This document shows, in pieces, positions 32,943 to 36,572 of a DNA stretch of 36,572 bases. Where the stretch lies: the NCBI GenBank assembly GCA_017445405.1, contig JAFSUD010000049.1:1-36572 (forward strand). Reading direction: 5' to 3'. The notes beneath the pieces are model-generated. The model did not search any database and had not been told where the DNA came from. It was given only the letters and a program-made list of their open reading frames with translations. The number at the start of each line of letters is the position of its first letter. Position 1 is the stretch's first letter. The position numbers and the translations under genes were made by a program. The DNA is from Synergistaceae bacterium. GTDB taxonomy: Bacteria; Synergistota; Synergistia; Synergistales; Aminobacteriaceae.

Positions 32943-33833
32943 GTGAGTGAAATAGATGAGAAATCCCGAGAACTGATAAAGACGCGGATAATCAGCAAGA
33001 TGCAGGACATAAAGTCTTTTCCGCAGTTCGTTATGGAGACAATGAAGAAGCTCAATGATCCGGAGAGCAATGCTGCAGACGTAGCTCAGAGTCTCTCGCG
33101 TGATGAGGGCTTAGTTCTGCGCATCCTGAAACTGGCTAATTCTGCTGCCTACGGAATGACCCGCAACATCTCTAACATTTCTGAGGCAATAGCGTTATTG
33201 GGCTATAAGAGCGTGAGCAACATAATTCTTGCTGCAACTGTGTATTCCGCAATGGATAAAGGCCTATCCGGCTACGCACTTGACCGCGGCGAACTGTGGC
33301 GGCACTCATTGATGGTTGCGTACACTTCCAGAAAACTGGCTCAGATAACCGACAAGGTCAGCACAGAAGATGCATACGTCGGAGGGCTGCTTCACGACAT
33401 CGGCAAAGTTATTCTCAATGACTACGTGAGGTTCGGCTACGGAATAATTGTGAAGATGGTAGAGGAGAAGCATATTCCGTTCACAGAAGCAGAACAGAAA
33501 GTGCTGGGCTTTGACCACTCAGCAATAGGCGAGATTCTTGTGGGCAAATGGGACATGCCCGAAGCCTACAGGATAGCCGTAGCATATCATCACAGGCCTA
33601 ATGACCTGCCGGACGACAAGAAACAGCATCAGCCGTTGTTGGACGTGGTAACTCTCTCGAACACAATATGCCTCATGCTCGGTATAGGCTTGGGAGCTGA
33701 CGGACTGCAGACTTACATGTTCCCGGAGACTATAGAGCGTCTCGGCATCAAGAACTTCGAGAGTCTCCTCTCCGAGATGGTCGACTTTGTGAGCAACGTC
33801 GTCAACGACATGGGCGACATGACGGGGCTGTAG
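32943..33833 (+). CDS. HDOD-domain signalling protein
   Basis: The 296-aa protein starts at GTG 32943 after GAAGGGGG. An HDOD domain fills about 20-225: LPxx-like start FPQFVMETMKKLND, LANSAAYGMTRNISNISEAIALLGYKSV (kept in parts), and GGLLHDIGKVILNDY near 150. This last motif retains the HD pair seen in true HD hydrolases, so weak catalytic activity is not excluded. HDOD proteins act in motility, chemotaxis or c-di-GMP-linked regulation. There is no output domain, so it is probably a scaffold. It lies 5 bp before cmk. Confidence 0.88.
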   Translation: MSEIDEKSRELIKTRIISKMQDIKSFPQFVMETMKKLNDPESNAADVAQSLSRDEGLVLRILKLANSAAYGMTRNISNISEAIALLGYKSVSNIILAATVYSAMDKGLSGYALDRGELWRHSLMVAYTSRKLAQITDKVSTEDAYVGGLLHDIGKVILNDYVRFGYGIIVKMVEEKHIPFTEAEQKVLGFDHSAIGEILVGKWDMPEAYRIAVAYHHRPNDLPDDKKQHQPLLDVVTLSNTICLMLGIGLGADGLQTYMFPETIERLGIKNFESLLSEMVDFVSNVVNDMGDMTGL

Positions 33834-33838
33834 AGAAA

Positions 33839-34513
33839 TTGTCATACGTAATTACGATAGACGGCCCGGCCGGAGCAGGCAAGAGCACCATAGCCAAGCG
33901 TGCAGCTCAAGAACTGGGCATAAACTATCTCGACACAGGAGCAATCTACCGCGCAATCGCCCTCATCCTTGCAGAAGCAGAAGTCAAACCCGGCAATGAA
34001 GAATATCTGCGTGAAGCCCTGAGCAAGATCCGCGTAGAACTTAGAGACGGCAAGGTCTTAGTGAATGACTTTGACGTGAGCGGAGAAATCAGGACTCCCG
34101 AAGTTGACGAGCTGGCCTCTGTGTACTCTGCGCTGCCTGTTGTGCGTCAGGCATTGCTCGGACTCCAGCAGGAACAGGAGAAACACGGATCTATAGTCGC
34201 AGAAGGCCGTGATGTCGGAAGCGTCGTGTTCCCAAACGCACGGGTGAAGTTCTTCCTGACAGCGAGTCCGGAAGCAAGAGCTAGACGACGCTATTTTCAA
34301 CGCACGGGCAAGGAGGCAGATCTATCGCAAAGCGATACGGAGTACGGCGAGATACTTTCGGCAATCATTGAACGCGACAAAAACGACTCTACGCGCGACA
34401 CTGCACCCCTGAGCATTCCGGAAGGTGCGGTGTATCTTGACACTTCGGACATGACGGAGAATCAGGTACTCAGCTTTATACTTGACCATGTGAAGGCGGC
34501 ATTATCCCAATGA
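33839..34513 (+). CDS. cmk: Cytidylate kinase
   Basis: The 224-aa protein starts at TTG 33839, with the P-loop IDGPAGAGKSTIAKRAA near 7-23. YLDTGAIYRAIA follows near 30, then GRDVGSVVFPNARVKFFLTA near 122-141, and the lid Arg cluster PEARARRRYFQ. All match Cmk, which phosphorylates CMP and dCMP. It is commonly beside plsC or rpsA homologues. Its stop overlaps plsC by 4 bp (ATGA). Confidence 0.95.
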   Translation: MSYVITIDGPAGAGKSTIAKRAAQELGINYLDTGAIYRAIALILAEAEVKPGNEEYLREALSKIRVELRDGKVLVNDFDVSGEIRTPEVDELASVYSALPVVRQALLGLQQEQEKHGSIVAEGRDVGSVVFPNARVKFFLTASPEARARRRYFQRTGKEADLSQSDTEYGEILSAIIERDKNDSTRDTAPLSIPEGAVYLDTSDMTENQVLSFILDHVKAALSQ

Positions 34514-35142
34514 AGACAGAACAGAACAAGGTATTTTACGCAATAGTCAGGAACTTCCTGAAATTGTTACTCATTATCTGGAACAGGTGCACATCAAGGT
34601 GGCATTTCAAGCTCCCCAAAGACGAGAGATTTATTGTTGCATGCAATCACGCAAGCAATCTCGACCCCGTAATCGTGGGCTGCTTCTTCCCGAGAAGGCT
34701 TCGCTACTTCGCAAAGGAGGAACTGTTCACTAACTGGCTGTTCGGAGCATGTATCCGGGCACTAGGAGCAGTTCCCGTATCCCGCCAGAACAACGCATCA
34801 GCAGCCGGAGCACTGAAGGGGTTCATGAAGCTCTATCAGGAAGGCAGCGACGTACTCATCTTCCCTGAAGGCGGACGGACATTAGACGGCAAACTACAGC
34901 CGCTCGAGGGAGGAGTCGCAGTCATCGCATCGCACACGCACGCGCCCATACTTCCGGCATTCATTCACGGGTCGTTCAGGTCAATGCCTCCGGGAGCAGC
35001 ATTCATCAAGCCGACAAAGCTCCGCATAACGTTCGGAGAGCCGCTGAGATTCAGTGATGAAGTTTACGCAAGCAAAGAGGGCAGAAAAATCATCATGGAC
35101 AGCCTCAATGACGCGATGAAGAAACTTGAAGCGGAGGGATAA
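34510..35142 (+). CDS. plsC: 1-acyl-sn-glycerol-3-phosphate acyltransferase
   Basis: The 210-aa protein has an N-terminal hydrophobic anchor (FLKLLLIIWN). Its acyltransferase motifs are intact: I NHASNLDPV near 46 (HxxxxD), II near 67-90 and III FPEGGRT near 120. It makes phosphatidic acid at the inner membrane. The cmk-plsC coupling is a frequent arrangement. A good separation (3 bp) leads to yicC. Confidence 0.93.
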   Translation: MKTEQNKVFYAIVRNFLKLLLIIWNRCTSRWHFKLPKDERFIVACNHASNLDPVIVGCFFPRRLRYFAKEELFTNWLFGACIRALGAVPVSRQNNASAAGALKGFMKLYQEGSDVLIFPEGGRTLDGKLQPLEGGVAVIASHTHAPILPAFIHGSFRSMPPGAAFIKPTKLRITFGEPLRFSDEVYASKEGRKIIMDSLNDAMKKLEAEG

Positions 35143-35145
35143 TCT

Positions 35146-36033
35146 ATGTTTCTGAGCATGACAGGATTCGGGAGCAGTTCTCAGGAATTTTCGTGGGGTA
35201 CTGTCCTGGTAGAGATTACGTCAGTGAATCACAAGTATCAGGACTTCTCCGCACGGCTTCCCAGAGAATTATCATCACTCGAGAACAGAATAATTAATCT
35301 GCTCAGAGGCTCAATCACACGCGGCAAGGTTAAGCTCTCTGCAGAGATAGCATGGAATCCCGGAGCACGCATCCCGATTCTTGACGAAGAGGGCCTTATG
35401 AACCTTCTGAATCAGGTGCGGAAGATAGCGAAGCGCAATCACTTGGAACAGCCTACAGATATTACGGACTTCCTGCTGATTCCCGGAGTGTCCGACGAGA
35501 ACAACAACTTAGCCGAACAGGCAGCACATGATACCCCTGAAGTCTGGGACGATCTCGTCATGAGGGCTGTGAACTCACTGATGGATATGAAGAAATCCGA
35601 AGGCCTCAAGCTCAAGGCAAAGGTAGAGGCTGACTTGAACATTCTCCTGAAGCTCACCGAGTCCCTCAAGGAACGCTGGGAGACCGCAAACGCTGAGGCT
35701 CTCGAGTCCCTGCGCACACGGATCGAGAACGTCATGGAGCACTACAGCTTAGAGGTTGACGCAAACAGAGTCGCTCAGGAGGTCGCGCTCATGTCGGACA
35801 AGTGGGACGTGTCAGAAGAAATAGTGAGGCTCGAGGCACACTGCGAGAAATTCCGTCAGGTCATGGAGTCTCCGGAGTCTTCAGGAAAACGCTTAGACTT
35901 TCTGATTCAGGAGATGAACAGAGAAGCTAACACTATGGGGTCAAAGGTGAATGATGCCCAGTTCAGGTGGGGAGTAGTTGAGGCGAAAACATGTATAGAG
36001 AGAATGCGCGAACAGATTCAGAACATAGAGTAG
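35146..36033 (+). CDS. yicC: YicC-family endoribonuclease
   Basis: The 295-aa protein begins MFLSMTGFGSSSQEF and has the family end motifs GKRLDFLIQEMNREANTMGSK kept in two parts near 250-270, followed by the usual VEAKTCIERMREQIQN. Length and both terminal domains (YicC_N, DUF1732) are normal. It is followed by gmk as in many bacteria. The last 43 bp overlap the predicted gmk start. Confidence 0.93.
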   Translation: MFLSMTGFGSSSQEFSWGTVLVEITSVNHKYQDFSARLPRELSSLENRIINLLRGSITRGKVKLSAEIAWNPGARIPILDEEGLMNLLNQVRKIAKRNHLEQPTDITDFLLIPGVSDENNNLAEQAAHDTPEVWDDLVMRAVNSLMDMKKSEGLKLKAKVEADLNILLKLTESLKERWETANAEALESLRTRIENVMEHYSLEVDANRVAQEVALMSDKWDVSEEIVRLEAHCEKFRQVMESPESSGKRLDFLIQEMNREANTMGSKVNDAQFRWGVVEAKTCIERMREQIQNIE

Positions 36034-36572
36034 GGAGACTCTTTGTGCTCTCCGGCCCGAGCGGTGCAGGCAAAGGCACATTGCGTGAACATGCACTTGC
36101 GGACATCCCGAATCTCGTCTACTCCATCTCATGCACGACGAGACGGCCAAGACCGGGCGAGCTTGACGGGAGAGAGTACCGCTTCATCACGCACGAGCAG
36201 TTCACTGAATGGGTGAAGCAGGGAAGATTTCTCGAGTATGCACACGTTCATGATGACATGTACGGAACTCTGAAGGACGACGTGATGAGGGAGCTTGAGG
36301 CAGGAAATAATGTGCTGCTGGAGATCGACGTTCAGGGAGCGTTGCAGGTCAGGGAGAAGATTCCGGATGCGCTGCTCGTGTTCGTGGACATTCCGTCGAT
36401 TCAGGAACTCGAGCGCAGACTCAGGGACAGGCACACAGAGAGTGAGTCAGCATTGCGGGTACGTCTCGCCAACGCAGAGAAGGAGCGATCACTCAGGAGC
36501 GAGTACGATTACATTATCGTGAATGATGAGCTTGAAGCTGCATGTGCTGAACTCAGAAAGGTAATCACATCA
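35991..36572 (+). CDS. gmk: Guanylate kinase, 3'-partial
   Basis: The frame is open to the right edge, giving 194 codons of an expected 200-210. The P-loop is FVLSGPSGAGKGT near 18-30. SCTTRRPRPGE lies near 46, GREYRFIT near 58, and GRFLEYAHVHDDMYGT, the GMP site, near 76. LLEIDVQGA lies near 106 and YDYIIVNDELE near the end. ATG 35991 is preceded by GAGG at 7 nt; no other in-frame ATG gives a complete protein, and a GTG at 36045 would cut too close to the P-loop. The start therefore lies 43 bp inside yicC. Confidence 0.92.
   Translation, partial: MYRENARTDSEHRVGRLFVLSGPSGAGKGTLREHALADIPNLVYSISCTTRRPRPGELDGREYRFITHEQFTEWVKQGRFLEYAHVHDDMYGTLKDDVMRELEAGNNVLLEIDVQGALQVREKIPDALLVFVDIPSIQELERRLRDRHTESESALRVRLANAEKERSLRSEYDYIIVNDELEAACAELRKVITS

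Overview
The window looks like chromosomal DNA of an anaerobic-type diderm bacterium, most likely Synergistota. This is inferred from gene content (type II secretion, SLBB polysaccharide export and an O-antigen ligase-like protein, beside Firmicute-like clusters such as rpsF-ssb-rpsR-DUF2232 and yicC-gmk) and from frequent GTG/TTG starts. No rRNA is present, so the lineage is not proven. Every convincing gene is on the + strand.

Layout. (1) 1-2491: a multi-SLBB polysaccharide export protein cut by the left edge, and a small DUF4177-like secreted protein. (2) 2500-2892: tRNA-Pro(GGG) with its promoter and three 109-bp tandem units, each carrying a terminator-like hairpin. (3) 2897-6520: a 1049-aa secreted beta-helix/Ig-repeat surface protein, followed by three 132-bp decayed copies of its own 3' end. 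(4) 6557-8768: terminator, extended -10 promoter, candidate S6:S18 leader, rpsF-ssb-rpsR and a DUF2232 membrane protein. (5) 8803-12725: acyl-ACP thioesterase, a truncated trkA copy, then trkA-trkH (K+ uptake). (6) 12772-28895: a membrane/spermidine-synthase-like fusion, an O-antigen ligase-like protein and a nearly complete type II secretion system (J-K-L-M-N-C-[N0-PDZ chimera]-I-D-E-F-G-H; the prepilin peptidase is not in the window). (7) 28913-36572: a housekeeping run of deoxynucleoside kinase, NIF3-like protein, trpS, nucleotidyltransferase, rluB-like, HDOD protein, cmk, plsC, yicC and gmk (cut by the right edge).

The most unusual feature is a recurring architecture. At several gene junctions a short segment covering the tail of the upstream gene and the head of the downstream gene is repeated in tandem. 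This leaves a small chimeric ORF (downstream head fused to upstream tail) between the intact genes. It is clear at thioesterase/trkA (9590-9844) and gspJ/gspK (17090-17317), and partial at nucleotidyltransferase/rluB (32019-32201). Related tail-only arrays follow tRNA-Pro and the surface protein. The same geometry would explain an intact 337-aa gene (21613-22626) that joins a GspD-type N0 domain to a GspC-type PDZ domain and lies between gspC and gspD. That gene looks functional and may be an old, domesticated product of the same process.
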